Origin: Streptomyces resistomycificus
GTDB taxonomy: Bacteria > Actinomycetota > Actinomycetes > Streptomycetales > Streptomycetaceae
NCBI RefSeq assembly: GCF_001514265.1
Contig: NZ_KQ948998.1
Location: 124,001-188,000, forward strand
Direction: 5' to 3'
Length of the DNA: 64,000 nucleotides
Shown: in pieces, positions 25,132 through 34,661 of the stretch
How the letters are laid out: each line of letters begins with the position of its first letter
How positions within the stretch are numbered: position 1 is the stretch's first letter
Made by a program: the position numbers and the translations under genes
Notes under the pieces: generated by a model
What the model saw: the letters and a program-made list of their open reading frames with translations, nothing else
Told to the model about the DNA's origin: nothing
The model's database searches: none

Positions 25132-27579
25132 TCAGCCCCGCAGGGTCTCCTCCAGTTTCCGCGCCACGGAGGCGGCCTCTTCGCTGGGCAGGGGCGCGCC
25201 CTCGGGGTCGGTCACGTAGAAGGCGTCGACCGCGTTGGCGCCCAGGGTGCTGACGTGTGCGCTGCGCACCCGCACACGGGCGTCGTCCAGTGCGCGCCCG
25301 ATGCGGTGCAGCAGTCCGGGCACGTCCTGGGCACGGACCTCGATGACCGTGGCCAGCCGGGACGCGGTCGGGTGGACGCTGACCCGGGGCGGCGGCGCCA
25401 CGACTCCCCGGCGGCGCGGATAGGCCGCGTCCCGCTCGGCGAGGCGGCCGGCGATGTCCAGGGACCCGTCCAGGGCCCGTACGAGATCGGCGCGCAGCCG
25501 GGCGGCCTGGGGCAGGGAGCCGTACTGGGCGGCGACCCGCCAGTTCAGCAGCAGCACCGAGCCCTCGACGCCGTCGGGCAGGTCCAGGGTGCGCAGTTCG
25601 GCCGTGCGGACGGTGAGGCGGTGCACGGCGAGGACGCCGGCCACCGCGGGCAGCACGCCCGACTGGTCCGGTACGGCGATGACCAGTTCCACACCGAGGG
25701 GTTCCGGGTCGCCGGCCGGCTGCTCCTCGGTCGGCGGCTCGGTCTGCGCGCGCAGGGAGAGCACCGGGCCGCCGGTGGCGACCGCCTCGATCGCGAGCCG
25801 CTCCTGCTCGGCGGTGGGCGCGGCGGACTCGGGCTCGTCCTCCAGGTCCCCGGCCAGCACCGCGGAGACCCGCTTGACCAGGTCGGCGACGAGCGAGCCA
25901 CGCCAGGACGACCAGGCCGCCGGCCCGGTGGCCAGCGCGTCCGCCTCGGTCAGGGCGTGCAGCAGCTCCAGCGTGCCCTGCGAGCCGACCGCGTCGGCGA
26001 CCGAGCGCACGGTGGCCGGGTCCTCCAGGTCGCGCCGGGTCGCGGTGTCGACGAGCAGCAGGTGATGGCGTACGAGGGTGGCGAGCACCGTCACGTCCGC
26101 CCGGTCGAAGCCGATCCGGGCGGCCACGTCCTTGGCGATGATCTCGCCGGCCACCGAGTGGTCGCCGGGCCAGCCCTTGCCGATGTCGTGCAGCAACGCG
26201 GCGACCAGGAGGAGGTCGGGGCGATGGACGCGACGGGTGAACTCGGAGGCGCGGACCGCGGTCTCGATGAGGTGCCGGTCGACGGTCCAGATGTGCACGG
26301 CGTTGCGCTGCGGCCGGCAGCGCACCCGCTCCCAGTCGGGCAGCAGGCGGGTGATCAGCCCCTCCGCCTCCAGTGCCTCCCACACGTCGATGGTGGGCTG
26401 ACCGGAACCGAGCAGGGTCACGAGCTGTTCGCGCGCCTCGGCGGGCCAGGGCGTGGGCAGGGGGCGCGCGACGGCCGCCATGCGCCGCACGGCGTGCAGG
26501 GAGAGCGGGAGTCCGGCCTGCGCGGCGGCGGCCGCGGCGCGCAGCGGCAGCACGGGGTCGCGTTCGGGGCGCGCGGCACGGGCGAGCACCACCTCGCCGT
26601 CCTGCTCCACGACGCCCTCGGCCAGCGGGGATCGTTCGGCGACCGGCTTGCCGCCGCCGAGCATGGCACGCAGCCGCGGCCGCACGGCGCGAGCCCTGAG
26701 CACGCGGCCCACTTCCCGCCAGGTCACGTCACTGGCGTACGAGATGACCCGCGCCGCCTCGTACACCTGCCGCAGCAGCGTGTCGGCGTCGAGCAGGCCG
26801 AGCTCGGCCGCGACCTGGTCCTGCTCCTGGAGCGCGAGCCGGTCGGTCGCCCGGCCGGTCGTCAGGTGCAGGGCGTCACGGACGTCCAGGAGGCGGCGCC
26901 GGGCGTCGTCGAGGCCCTCACGCGGGGCGTCGGCGAGCCAGGAGGCGGCGACGGCCCGCAGGGCGGTGGCGTCGCGGAGGCCGCCGCGGGCCTCCTTGAG
27001 GTCGGGTTCCAGGAGGTACTGCAGCTCGCCCTGGCGTTCGGCACGCTCGGCGCACAGCTCCTGGAGTTCGGGCAGGCGTTTGGGTGCCTGGTTGCGCCAG
27101 TCGGCGAGGACGGTGGTCCGCAGACCGGCGGTGAGGCCCAGGTCGCCGGCGAGGTGGCGGGCGTCCAGGAGGCCCAGTTGCACCTTCAGGTCCTCGGCGG
27201 CGGTCTTGCGGGCCTCGGCCGGCGTGCGCACGGAGTGGTCCAGGGCGAGGCCGAGGTCCCAGACCGGGTACCAGATGCGGTCGGCCAGGGCGGCGACCGC
27301 GCCCGAGTCGCTGCCGTCGTGCAGCAGGAGCAGGTCCAGGTCGCTGCGCGGGGACAGCTCACCGCGGCCGTAGCCGCCGACGGCGATCAGGGAGACCCCG
27401 CGCAGGCCCTCGCCGCCCGCGTTGAAGAGGCCGGCCAGCCAGCCGTCCGTCAGTTCGGACAGGGCCGCACGGCGCGGCGGCCCGGACTGCGCCCCCTCCG
27501 AGAGGAGGCGCAGCCGGGCCGCCGCATAGCCGCTGGGTCCCGAGTCCTCTGCATCCTTGCGCACGTCCGTGCTCGTCAC
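25132..27579 (-). CDS. glnD: PII-protein nucleotidyltransferase GlnD
   Basis: Modifies and demodifies PII (GlnK) in response to nitrogen status. In Streptomyces the modification is adenylylation, by family knowledge. The 815-residue protein has the nucleotidyltransferase motif GGYGRGELSPRSDLDLLLLH (about residues 67-86), an HD hydrolase domain (LLLVAALLHDIGKG near residue 455) and two C-terminal ACT domains. The GTG at 27579 has AGGAG seven bases upstream. It is third in amtB-glnK-glnD, 26 bases after glnK. Confidence 0.97.
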   Translation of the reverse strand: MTSTDVRKDAEDSGPSGYAAARLRLLSEGAQSGPPRRAALSELTDGWLAGLFNAGGEGLRGVSLIAVGGYGRGELSPRSDLDLLLLHDGSDSGAVAALADRIWYPVWDLGLALDHSVRTPAEARKTAAEDLKVQLGLLDARHLAGDLGLTAGLRTTVLADWRNQAPKRLPELQELCAERAERQGELQYLLEPDLKEARGGLRDATALRAVAASWLADAPREGLDDARRRLLDVRDALHLTTGRATDRLALQEQDQVAAELGLLDADTLLRQVYEAARVISYASDVTWREVGRVLRARAVRPRLRAMLGGGKPVAERSPLAEGVVEQDGEVVLARAARPERDPVLPLRAAAAAAQAGLPLSLHAVRRMAAVARPLPTPWPAEAREQLVTLLGSGQPTIDVWEALEAEGLITRLLPDWERVRCRPQRNAVHIWTVDRHLIETAVRASEFTRRVHRPDLLLVAALLHDIGKGWPGDHSVAGEIIAKDVAARIGFDRADVTVLATLVRHHLLLVDTATRRDLEDPATVRSVADAVGSQGTLELLHALTEADALATGPAAWSSWRGSLVADLVKRVSAVLAGDLEDEPESAAPTAEQERLAIEAVATGGPVLSLRAQTEPPTEEQPAGDPEPLGVELVIAVPDQSGVLPAVAGVLAVHRLTVRTAELRTLDLPDGVEGSVLLLNWRVAAQYGSLPQAARLRADLVRALDGSLDIAGRLAERDAAYPRRRGVVAPPPRVSVHPTASRLATVIEVRAQDVPGLLHRIGRALDDARVRVRSAHVSTLGANAVDAFYVTDPEGAPLPSEEAASVARKLEETLRG

Positions 27580-27605
27580 CCAGCAGCTCCTGTTCTGTTC
27601 TTCGG

Positions 27606-27944
27606 TCAGAGCGCGTCCGGGCCGCGCTCGCCGGTGCGGACCCGTACGGCGGTCTCGACCGGGAGGGACCAGACCTTGCCGTCACCGATCTTGCCGGTGC
27701 GGGCCGCCTTCACGATGACGTCGATCAGCTGTTCGGCGTCGTCGTCCTCGGCCAGCACCTCGATGCGGATCTTGGGGACCAGGTCCACGGTGTACTCGGC
27801 ACCACGGTAGACCTCGGTGTGGCCCCGCTGACGACCGTAGCCGCTCGCCTCGGTGACCGTCAGTCCGTGGACCCCGAAGGCCTGGAGGGCCTCCTTGATC
27901 TCGTCGAGCCGGTGGGGCTTGACGACGGCGGTGATGAGCTTCAT
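27606..27944 (-). CDS. glnK: Nitrogen regulatory protein PII (GlnK)
   Basis: A trimeric signal protein of 112 residues that senses 2-oxoglutarate/ATP/ADP and gates AmtB. The T-loop EVYRGAEYTVDLVPK contains Tyr51, the site adenylylated by GlnD in Streptomyces. The B-loop TGKIGDGKVWS is near residues 83-93. Its ATG overlaps the amtB stop as ATGA, the usual coupled pair. Confidence 0.98.
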   Translation of the reverse strand: MKLITAVVKPHRLDEIKEALQAFGVHGLTVTEASGYGRQRGHTEVYRGAEYTVDLVPKIRIEVLAEDDDAEQLIDVIVKAARTGKIGDGKVWSLPVETAVRVRTGERGPDAL

Positions 27945-29281
27945 GCGTCCACCTTCTTAGCGGTGTCGGCCACCGGGGCCGGGACGGCGGTCGTGCGGGC
28001 GGCACCACCACCGGCACCACTGAAGTCGTATGCGGTCTCGGCGTGCTCGGCCTGGTCGATGCCGGCGACCTCGTCGTCCTCGGGGACCCGCATGCCGAGG
28101 GTCTTGTCGATGAGGAGGGCGAGGATCGCGGAGGCGATCAGGGAGTAGGCCAGGACGCCACCGACACCGGCGAGCTGCTTCCACAGCTGGTCGAACTTGT
28201 GGTCGCCGTAGAAGACGCCCGCCGCGTCGGACTGGCCCTTACCGCTGGCGAAGAAGCCGATCAGGATGGAGCCGGCGATACCGCCGACGAGGTGGACACC
28301 CACGACGTCGAGCGAGTCGTCGTAGCCGAACTTGTACTTCAGGCCGACGGCCATGGCGCACAGGACACCGGCGATCGCGCCGACGGCGATCGCGCCGATC
28401 GGGGTGACGGCACCACCGGACGGGGTGATGGCGACCAGACCGGCGACCGCGCCGGAGGCGGCACCCAGCGTGGTGAACGCGCCGTGGCGGATCTTCTCGT
28501 AGACGAGCCAGGCCAGCATCGCGGCGGCGGTGGCGACCTGGGTGTTGACGAACATCAGCGTGCCGACGCCGTCGTCGTTGCCGAGCCACGAGCCGGCGTT
28601 GAAGCCGAACCAGCCGAACCACAGCAGACCTGCGCCGAGCATGACCAGCGGGAGGCTGTGCGGGCGCATCGGGTCCTTCTTGAAGCCGACGCGCTTGCCG
28701 ATGACGAGGATGACACCGAGCGCCGCGGCACCGGCGTTGATGTGGACCGCCGTACCACCGGCGAAGTCGATCACGCCCATGTCGAAGGCCCAGCCGCCCT
28801 CACCCCAGACCCAGTGGGCGACGGGGAAGTACACGATCGTGGCCCACAGGGCGATGAACAGCGCCCACGCCGAGAACTTCACGCGGTCCGCGAGGGCACC
28901 GCTGATCAGGGCGGGCGTGATGATCGCGAACATCAGCTGGAAGACCATGAAGGCGAGCAGCGGGATGTTGTAGGAGCCCCACAGTTCGCCCTTGTCGATC
29001 CCGCTGAGACCGATCCAGTCGGAGTTCCAGCCGATGAGGTGTCCGGAGTCCGTGCCGAAGGCGAGGGAGAAGCCGTACAACACCCACAGGATGGTGACGA
29101 TCCCCAGGCTGATGAAGCTCATCATCAGCATGTTCAGGGTGCTCTTGACGCGGACCATGCCTCCGTAGAAGAAGGCCAGTCCCGGCGTCATGAGCATCAC
29201 CAGGGCGGAACAGATGAGCATGAAACCTGTGTTGGCTGCGGAGAGCTCTGTCTCCGCGGCAAGCGTGATGGCTGGAGCCAT
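27941..29281 (-). CDS. amtB: Ammonium transporter AmtB
   Basis: A membrane ammonium channel of 446 residues with about 11 hydrophobic segments. The Amt signature is DFAGGTAVHINAGAAALG (about residues 175-192), and FNAGSW and GGIAGSILIGF follow. The cytoplasmic C-tail ends in an Ala-rich stretch, AARTTAVPAPVADTAKK. The ATG at 29281 has GAGGAG upstream and begins MAPAITLAAETELSAAN. It heads amtB-glnK-glnD and has a GlnR-like box about 120-150 bases upstream. Confidence 0.97.
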   Translation of the reverse strand: MAPAITLAAETELSAANTGFMLICSALVMLMTPGLAFFYGGMVRVKSTLNMLMMSFISLGIVTILWVLYGFSLAFGTDSGHLIGWNSDWIGLSGIDKGELWGSYNIPLLAFMVFQLMFAIITPALISGALADRVKFSAWALFIALWATIVYFPVAHWVWGEGGWAFDMGVIDFAGGTAVHINAGAAALGVILVIGKRVGFKKDPMRPHSLPLVMLGAGLLWFGWFGFNAGSWLGNDDGVGTLMFVNTQVATAAAMLAWLVYEKIRHGAFTTLGAASGAVAGLVAITPSGGAVTPIGAIAVGAIAGVLCAMAVGLKYKFGYDDSLDVVGVHLVGGIAGSILIGFFASGKGQSDAAGVFYGDHKFDQLWKQLAGVGGVLAYSLIASAILALLIDKTLGMRVPEDDEVAGIDQAEHAETAYDFSGAGGGAARTTAVPAPVADTAKKVDA

Positions 29282-29605
29282 CGGCGTCTCCTCGTCATTG
29301 GTACGGCCCCGTGCGGGCGAAGCCTGAGCGGATTGAGGGGTGGGCCGGTTATGCGCCATGAGATTGGCGCAGCGCGGTTTCGGTGGAAGCCCCTCGTTGT
29401 TTCGCCGCCGTGACGAAGGCGCCCTGCGTGTTACGCCTCGATGAACTGGCTGATATTGGTCGCGTTGATCGTTATCGTGGCGCAACCTTCGGTGAAGGAA
29501 TGGAACCGGCCGCGGTCGGCCTTCCGATGACCTGGCATGGGGGAGCCGAGTCGGGCAGTTCGGGAAGGCCGGCCACGGCCGGGGTTGTGGGGGCCGCGCG
29601 CGGTG
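29282..29605. other. amtB promoter region / nsdA 3' flank
   Basis: 324 bases without a gene, between the nsdA stop and the amtB start. The part nearest amtB holds GlnR-like boxes (annotated separately). The part nearest nsdA has only a short GGCC-rich dyad at 29569-29582 and no clear terminator. Confidence 0.5.
29399..29434 (-). promoter_or_regulatory. GlnR-like binding sites upstream of amtB
   Basis: On the minus strand GTCAC-n6-GAAAC (complement of 29399-29414) matches the actinobacterial GlnR half-site pattern gTnAC-n6-GaAAC exactly. A degenerate copy GTAAC-n6-GGCGC (complement of 29419-29434) sits four bases upstream. GlnR activates amtB-glnK-glnD under nitrogen limitation in S. coelicolor, by established knowledge. 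Binding here is inferred. Confidence 0.7.
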
Positions 29606-31090
29606 TCAGACCGCCTCGGCGGTCTCGGGCAGCTCGATGGCGAGCTGCTCGGTGAGGCTTACGACCTCGGCGAGATCACCGAAATCGCGTACGGCCGTGT
29701 CGACCGTCTTTCGGATACGGGTGTTCACCCGCTCGGAGCGCACCTTCTTGGCGATCTGCATGGCGTGCGCGGCCTGCACGGTGCTCTGCTCGGGCTCACG
29801 CTGGAGCAGGTGCACGGTGGCCATCCCGATCAGGTTCAGTGCGTACGACCGCTGGTGCTCGCCGTCGTCGGCGAAGAGCTCGACGGCCTTGCGCATGAGG
29901 GGCTCGGCCAGGGAGGCGTAGGTGGGGCTGCGACCGGCGACGTAGGCGAGGTCGCGATAGGAGTGGGAGTTCTCGCCGTACAGCTCGGCCTCCGAGAAGA
30001 AGCGGATCCAGTCGGGGTCCGGCTCGTCCCACTCGTCGGTGTCGGCGAAGGTGTCCTCGGCCATCCGGACCGCCCTTTTGCACTTGCCGGGCTGCCCCAT
30101 GTTGGCGTAGGCGCGGGCCTCCATCGCATACAGCATGGACTGGGTGCGCGGGCTCGCGCAGTCCCGGCTGCCGTACTGCGCGAGGTGGATCAGTTCCAGG
30201 GCGTCCTCGGGCCGCCCCAGGTGGATCATCTGACGGCTCATGCTGGACAGCACGTACGAGCCGAGCGGCTTGTCGCCCGCCTCCTTGGCCGCGTGCAGGG
30301 CGAGCACGAAGTACTTCTGCGCGGTGGGCTGCAGCCCCACGTCGTACGACATCCAGCCCGCGAGCTCGGCCAGTTCGGCGGCGACCTTGAACAGCTTCCT
30401 GGTGGTGGCCTCGGGCTGGGGCTCCTGGAGGAGGTCGGTCACCTCGTGCAGCTGACCGACGACCGCCTTGCGGCGCAGGCCGCCGCCGCACTGGGCGTCC
30501 CACTGGCGGAACATCACCGTCGTCGACTCCAGCAGGTCCAGCTCCGGCCTGGACAGCCGGCCGCGGCGGGCCGAGGACGAGGACGGCTCGGGGTCGTGGT
30601 GCGCGGACGAGGGCGAGGGCACCAGCCAGCGCTGCATCGGCTCGATGAGGGACGGACCCGCGGACAGGGCCAGCGAGCTCCCGAGGAAGCCGCGCCGCGC
30701 CAGCATCAGGTCGCTGCGCGAGAACTCGCTGAGCAGGGCCACCGTCTGCGGACCCGTCCAGGGCAGGTCGACGCCGGTCGCGGAGGGTGACTGGCGGGTG
30801 GCGCGCAATCCGAGGTCCTCGACGGAGACGACACATCCGAACCGCTCGGAGAACAGCTCCGACAGGATCCGCGGGATCGGCTCGCGGGGGTTCTCGCCGT
30901 CCAGCCAGCGGCGTACCCGTGAGGTGTCGGTGGAGATGTGGTTGGCGCCCAACTGACGGGCGCGGCGGTTGACTTGACGGGCCAGCTCGCCCTTGGACCA
31001 GCCGCTGCGAACGAACCACGAGGTGAGCAGCTCGTTGGGGCGCTTGTCCGCGTTCATCGCGTTCGTCCCACCACTGCCGTTGCCGCTCAC
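29606..31090 (-). CDS. nsdA: NsdA, negative regulator of sporulation and antibiotic production
   Basis: A 494-residue soluble helical protein. Its N-terminus (ELLTSWFVRSGWSKGELARQ) resembles a helix-turn-helix region. The middle and C-terminal parts are TPR-like (ARAYANMGQPGKCKRAVRMA). In S. coelicolor disruption of nsdA increases actinorhodin and other antibiotics and alters sporulation (established). The biochemical action is unclear. The GTG at 31090 (MSGNGSGGTNAMNADK) is preferred; ATG 30 bases downstream is possible. It is adjacent to amtB as in S. coelicolor. Confidence 0.95.
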   Translation of the reverse strand: MSGNGSGGTNAMNADKRPNELLTSWFVRSGWSKGELARQVNRRARQLGANHISTDTSRVRRWLDGENPREPIPRILSELFSERFGCVVSVEDLGLRATRQSPSATGVDLPWTGPQTVALLSEFSRSDLMLARRGFLGSSLALSAGPSLIEPMQRWLVPSPSSAHHDPEPSSSSARRGRLSRPELDLLESTTVMFRQWDAQCGGGLRRKAVVGQLHEVTDLLQEPQPEATTRKLFKVAAELAELAGWMSYDVGLQPTAQKYFVLALHAAKEAGDKPLGSYVLSSMSRQMIHLGRPEDALELIHLAQYGSRDCASPRTQSMLYAMEARAYANMGQPGKCKRAVRMAEDTFADTDEWDEPDPDWIRFFSEAELYGENSHSYRDLAYVAGRSPTYASLAEPLMRKAVELFADDGEHQRSYALNLIGMATVHLLQREPEQSTVQAAHAMQIAKKVRSERVNTRIRKTVDTAVRDFGDLAEVVSLTEQLAIELPETAEAV

Positions 31091-31536
31091 TGGAACGCCC
31101 CCATTCCTGAGACCACTTGTCACCGAGTGCGCCAAGCCTTATCAGAATGCCGGTAAATACGGCCGTCCGTCCGGTGATTGCCACCCTTCGAACGGGAACC
31201 CGGGTTGCCTCCGGCATACCCACAAGTGCATGTGCCCCCAGGGCTTGTGCACTCAAAGTAATCCTACGATCACGCGTCCAGCCATGGCGATCCCCGAAAC
31301 GCCACCATTCGCCACCCCTTCGAATGAACTCCCGGTCGTCGCCGCACGATTCACTTGACAGAGGACGGTCGAGAGTGGGCGGAGCGGTGCACTCAGGGGC
31401 GCACGCCGCCGAGCACACCACCCGGGTCACCTCCGGGCGCCGCCATGACCCGGAAGTGGTGGTGGAATCGGCAACGGAGAGTCACAGTTCGCGTTCGTCA
31501 CGTAACCACCGGCACGCCGGACACGTTGGAGGGGGC
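31091..31536. other. Divergent intergenic region, nsdA / prim-pol-like gene
   Basis: 446 bases with no credible gene. Features seen: an inverted repeat CACAAG (31221-31226) / CTTGTG (31244-31249), overlapping a second one AGTGCA / TGCACT (31225-31253), and a TTGACA at 31355-31360 with no good -10. The promoters of both flanking genes must lie here. Confidence 0.45.
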
Positions 31537-32193
31537 ATGGGGTTCACGATCGGCGGCATTCGGGAGATCCGCTCCGGCTCGCGTCGGCGCGGCCGCTCTT
31601 CGGAGTGCACGGCCGTCGCCGAGTTCACCGGACTGTGGGGCTGGGACGCCGTACCGGGGGCGCGTGCCGCGGCCGGTTCCTGTTCGTGCGGGCGCGCCGA
31701 CTGCGCCGCACCCGGTGCCCATCCCCTCGACTTCGCGCCGCACGTTCCGGCCGGGGCGACCCTCGACGACGTCGCCAAGACCTGGGGCGAGTTCCCCGGC
31801 GCCTCGGTGATGCTGCCCGTCGGCCAGGCGTTCGACGTCATCGAGGTGGCCGAGCCCGCCGGGCGCCGCGCCCTGGTCCGCCTGGAGCGCATGGGCCTCC
31901 CCCTCGGCCCGGTGACCGCCACCCCCGAGGGCCGCGCCCACTTCTTCGTCGCCCCCGGCACCGCCGCCGAGCTCCCCGACCTCCTCTACCGCATGGGCTG
32001 GGACGACCCCACCTCCCTCGACCTGCACGGCCTGGGCCCCGGCACGCACATCACCGCCCCGCCTTCCGACCGGGGCGGTCTGGGCCCGGTGCGCTGGCTG
32101 CGCCCGCCCGCGCTGGACACGGCCACGAAGCCGCCGGCGGCCCGACTACTGCTGGGGACGCTGGCCTACGTGGCGCACCGCTCGCGGGCTTAG
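31537..32193 (+). CDS. Prim-pol-like (bifunctional primase/polymerase N-terminal) protein
   Basis: A 218-residue protein related to the prim-pol domain used by plasmid and phage primases. It includes FTGLWGWDAVPGARA and a Cys pair (CSCGRADCAAPGAHPLDF) near residues 46-63. It also has a DVIEVAEPAGRRAL stretch where catalytic aspartates lie in active members, but I cannot confirm the full D-x-D site. The ATG at 31537 has an excellent GGAGGGGGC upstream. It is a single plus-strand gene between nsdA and ftsY; no helicase or mobile-element gene accompanies it. Confidence 0.82.
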   Translation: MGFTIGGIREIRSGSRRRGRSSECTAVAEFTGLWGWDAVPGARAAAGSCSCGRADCAAPGAHPLDFAPHVPAGATLDDVAKTWGEFPGASVMLPVGQAFDVIEVAEPAGRRALVRLERMGLPLGPVTATPEGRAHFFVAPGTAAELPDLLYRMGWDDPTSLDLHGLGPGTHITAPPSDRGGLGPVRWLRPPALDTATKPPAARLLLGTLAYVAHRSRA

Positions 32194-32224
32194 GGCCTGT
32201 CGTTCGGATCACGCCGCACACAGC

Positions 32225-32265
32225 GAAGCGCCCGTCCCCAACTGCACCTTGGGGGCGGGCGCTTC
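32225..32265. terminator. Bidirectional terminator between the prim-pol-like gene and ftsY
   Basis: A 17-bp stem (GAAGCGCCCGTCCCCAA with TTGGGGGCGGGCGCTTC, one wobble) with a 7-base loop lies between converging stops. The arms end in A/T pairs and TTC/GAA flanks. Confidence 0.9.
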
Positions 32266-32291
32266 TTCGACCACCGACGAATTCTCGTGGG

Positions 32292-33491
32292 TCACTCGCC
32301 GATAAGGGCATCCACGAACGCTTCCGGCTCGAACGGCGCCAGGTCGTCGGCGCCCTCTCCCAGACCGATCAGCTTGACCGGCACGCCCAGCTCGCGCTGG
32401 ACCGCGATCACGATGCCGCCCTTGGCCGTGCCGTCCAGCTTGGTCAGGACGATGCCGGTGATGTCGACGACCTCGGCGAAGACCCGGGCCTGCACCAGGC
32501 CGTTCTGGCCCGTCGTGGCGTCGAGGACGAGCAGCACCTCGTCGAGCGGCGCGTGCTTCTCGACGACCCGCTTGACCTTGCCGAGCTCGTCCATGAGGCC
32601 GGTCTTGGTGTGCAGGCGCCCCGCGGTGTCGATGAGCACGACGTCCGTGCCCATCTCCTTGCCCTCCTTGACCGCGTCGAAGGCCACGGAGGCGGGGTCG
32701 CCGCCCTCGGGGCCGCGCACGGTGTGGGCGCCGACCCGATCGCCCCAGGTCTGCAGCTGGTCGGCGGCGGCGGCCCGGAAGGTGTCGGCGGCACCGAGCA
32801 CCACACTGCGGCCGTCGGCCACCAGGACGCGGGCGAGCTTGCCGGTGGTGGTGGTCTTGCCGGTGCCGTTGACGCCCACGACCATCACGATGCCGGGCTT
32901 GCTGGTCTCGGGTTCGGTCTTGACCGTGCGGTCGAGGTCGGTGCCGACCAGCTTGAGCAGCTCCTCGCGCAGCAGGGCGCGCAGCTCGTCCGGCGTGCGG
33001 GTGCCGAGCACCTTCACCCGCTCACGCAGGCCGTCGACCAGCTCCTGCGTGGGCAGCACGCCGACGTCGGCGGTGAGCAGCGTGTCCTCGATCTCCTCCC
33101 AGGTGTCCTCGTCGAGGTGCTCGCGCGACAGCAGCGTGAGCAGCCCCTTGCCGAGGGCGTTCTGGGAGCGGGAGAGGCGGGCGCGCAGGCGGACCAGGCG
33201 CCCCTCGGTCGGCTCGGGGACCTCGATCTCGGGGACGAGTGAGGGGGGCTCCTCCACGACGACGGGAGCCGAGCCGTCCGGGAGGTCCACCTCCTCTATC
33301 GTCCGGCGCGTTTCGTCGCGCGGCGTCTCGGCCTCGTCGCCGACGTGCGGCTCGGCCGGCGGGGCGGTGATGTCGGGCGCTGCGGGGGGCGGCGGGGGCA
33401 GCGACTTCTTGCGCCGGCTGCCGACGATGAGCCCGCCGAGCGCACCGAGCACGACCACGGCGATGACTACAGCAAGGATGACAATTTCCAT
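32292..33491 (-). CDS. ftsY: SRP receptor FtsY
   Basis: The membrane-associated GTPase receptor of SRP. The 399-residue protein starts with a true transmembrane segment (MEIVILAVVIAVVVLGALGG), typical of actinobacterial FtsY. A Pro/Glu-rich linker (residues ~30-90) follows. The NG domain has GVNGTGKTTTTGKLA (about residue 206), DTAGRLHTK, and TKLDGTAKGG. The ATG at 33491 is chosen because it starts exactly at the membrane helix. Confidence 0.97.
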   Translation of the reverse strand: MEIVILAVVIAVVVLGALGGLIVGSRRKKSLPPPPPAAPDITAPPAEPHVGDEAETPRDETRRTIEEVDLPDGSAPVVVEEPPSLVPEIEVPEPTEGRLVRLRARLSRSQNALGKGLLTLLSREHLDEDTWEEIEDTLLTADVGVLPTQELVDGLRERVKVLGTRTPDELRALLREELLKLVGTDLDRTVKTEPETSKPGIVMVVGVNGTGKTTTTGKLARVLVADGRSVVLGAADTFRAAAADQLQTWGDRVGAHTVRGPEGGDPASVAFDAVKEGKEMGTDVVLIDTAGRLHTKTGLMDELGKVKRVVEKHAPLDEVLLVLDATTGQNGLVQARVFAEVVDITGIVLTKLDGTAKGGIVIAVQRELGVPVKLIGLGEGADDLAPFEPEAFVDALIGE

Positions 33492-33690
33492 AACCCGTCC
33501 AGTATCCATCCCTCCCCCGCCGGGGAGGCCGAACCGCGAGGAGCATGCCGTGCAGCTTGCCTCTGACGCGGACATGGCATTCGAACAGTCACTCTAGAGG
33601 GAAGCTGTCGTCATTCCGCGGCCCTGGTTGTCTGACGCACCGTCAGCTACCGTCCTCCCTCCCACCCACCGCGCGAAGGGGGACGTTCCC

Positions 33691-34659
33691 ATGCCCGTCA
33701 CGGTCGTACGTTTCAACCTGGTCGAGCCCGGCGCCACCCCCGCCTCGCTCAGCGCCCGCTACCGGGCGGCCGTGGAGATGGCCGCGTACGCGGACGGCCA
33801 CGGGATCACCACCGTGCAGACCGAGGAGCACCACGGCGTCGCCGACAACTGGCTGCCCTCGCCGTTCGCCTTCGCGGGCGCGGTGTTCGGGGCCACCAGC
33901 CGGATCGCGGTCACGGTCTCGGCGGTCATCGGCCCGCTGCACGACCCGCTGCGGCTGGCCGAGGACATCGCCGTGCTGGACCTGCTGAGCGGCGGGCGGC
34001 TGGTGACGGTCGCGGGGATCGGCTACCGGCCCGAGGAGTACGCGCAGTTCGACGTGGAGTGGAAGCGGCGCGGGAGGCTCCAGGACGAGCTTCTGGAAAC
34101 CCTGCTCAACGCCTGGACCGGCGAGGCGTTCGCGTACCGGGGCCGGACGGTACGGGTCACCCCGCGCCCGTACACCGACCCGCACCCCCTGCTCCTGGTC
34201 GGCGGTTCCTCGAAGGCCGCCGCCCGCCGGGCCGCCCGGCTCGGCCTGCCGTTCTTCCCCAGCGCGTATCTGCCGGAGCTGGAGGCGTACTACAAGGAGC
34301 GGCTCGTCGAGTACGGCACGGAGGGCTGGACCATGATGCCCGCCGCCGAGACGCCCCTGCTGCACATCGCCGAGGACCCGGACGAGGTGTGGGCGGCACA
34401 TGGGAAGCACTTCCTGCACGAGGCCCGGACGTACGCCTCCTGGCAGTCCGGCGACATCCGCTCGGCGGTGAGGTCGGCGGCCACCACGGTGGACGAGCTG
34501 CGCGCGGAGGGCGTGTACCGGGTCCTGACCCCGGAGGACTGCGTGGGACTGGGCCTCGACAGCCTCGTGCTGCATCCGCTGGCGGGCGGGATGCCGGTCG
34601 AGGAGGGATGGCGCAGCCTGCGGCTGTTCGCGCGGCGGGTGGTGCCGGAGCTGACGTGA
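33691..34659 (+). CDS. LLM-class (luciferase-like) flavin-dependent oxidoreductase
   Basis: A 322-residue TIM-barrel oxidoreductase of the bacterial-luciferase-like family, probably using reduced F420 or FMN. Seen: TTVQTEEHHGVADNWLPSP (about residues 38-56), LDLLSGGRLVTVAGIGY, and PLLLVGGSSKAAARRAARLG. The substrate is unknown. The ATG at 33691 has GAAGGGGGA upstream. It is convergent with glcP across a strong terminator. A cofC/fbiD-like F420 gene exists ~30 kb away but is not linked. Confidence 0.9.
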   Translation: MPVTVVRFNLVEPGATPASLSARYRAAVEMAAYADGHGITTVQTEEHHGVADNWLPSPFAFAGAVFGATSRIAVTVSAVIGPLHDPLRLAEDIAVLDLLSGGRLVTVAGIGYRPEEYAQFDVEWKRRGRLQDELLETLLNAWTGEAFAYRGRTVRVTPRPYTDPHPLLLVGGSSKAAARRAARLGLPFFPSAYLPELEAYYKERLVEYGTEGWTMMPAAETPLLHIAEDPDEVWAAHGKHFLHEARTYASWQSGDIRSAVRSAATTVDELRAEGVYRVLTPEDCVGLGLDSLVLHPLAGGMPVEEGWRSLRLFARRVVPELT

Positions 34660-34661
34660 GA

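Noticed and set aside
30999..31200. Possible tRNA or attachment site near the nsdA start
   Set aside because: No cloverleaf, direct repeat flank or integrase gene could be found.
31355..31360. Perfect TTGACA upstream of the prim-pol-like gene
   Set aside because: No acceptable -10 hexamer at 16-19 bases downstream (the sequence there is GC-rich), so it is not called as a promoter.
32298..32305. GCCGATAA on the plus strand, identical to the -10 of WhiG-type promoters
   Set aside because: It lies inside the 3' end of ftsY on the opposite strand, lacks a TAAA -35 at 15-16 bases, and points into ftsY antisense with no gene to drive.
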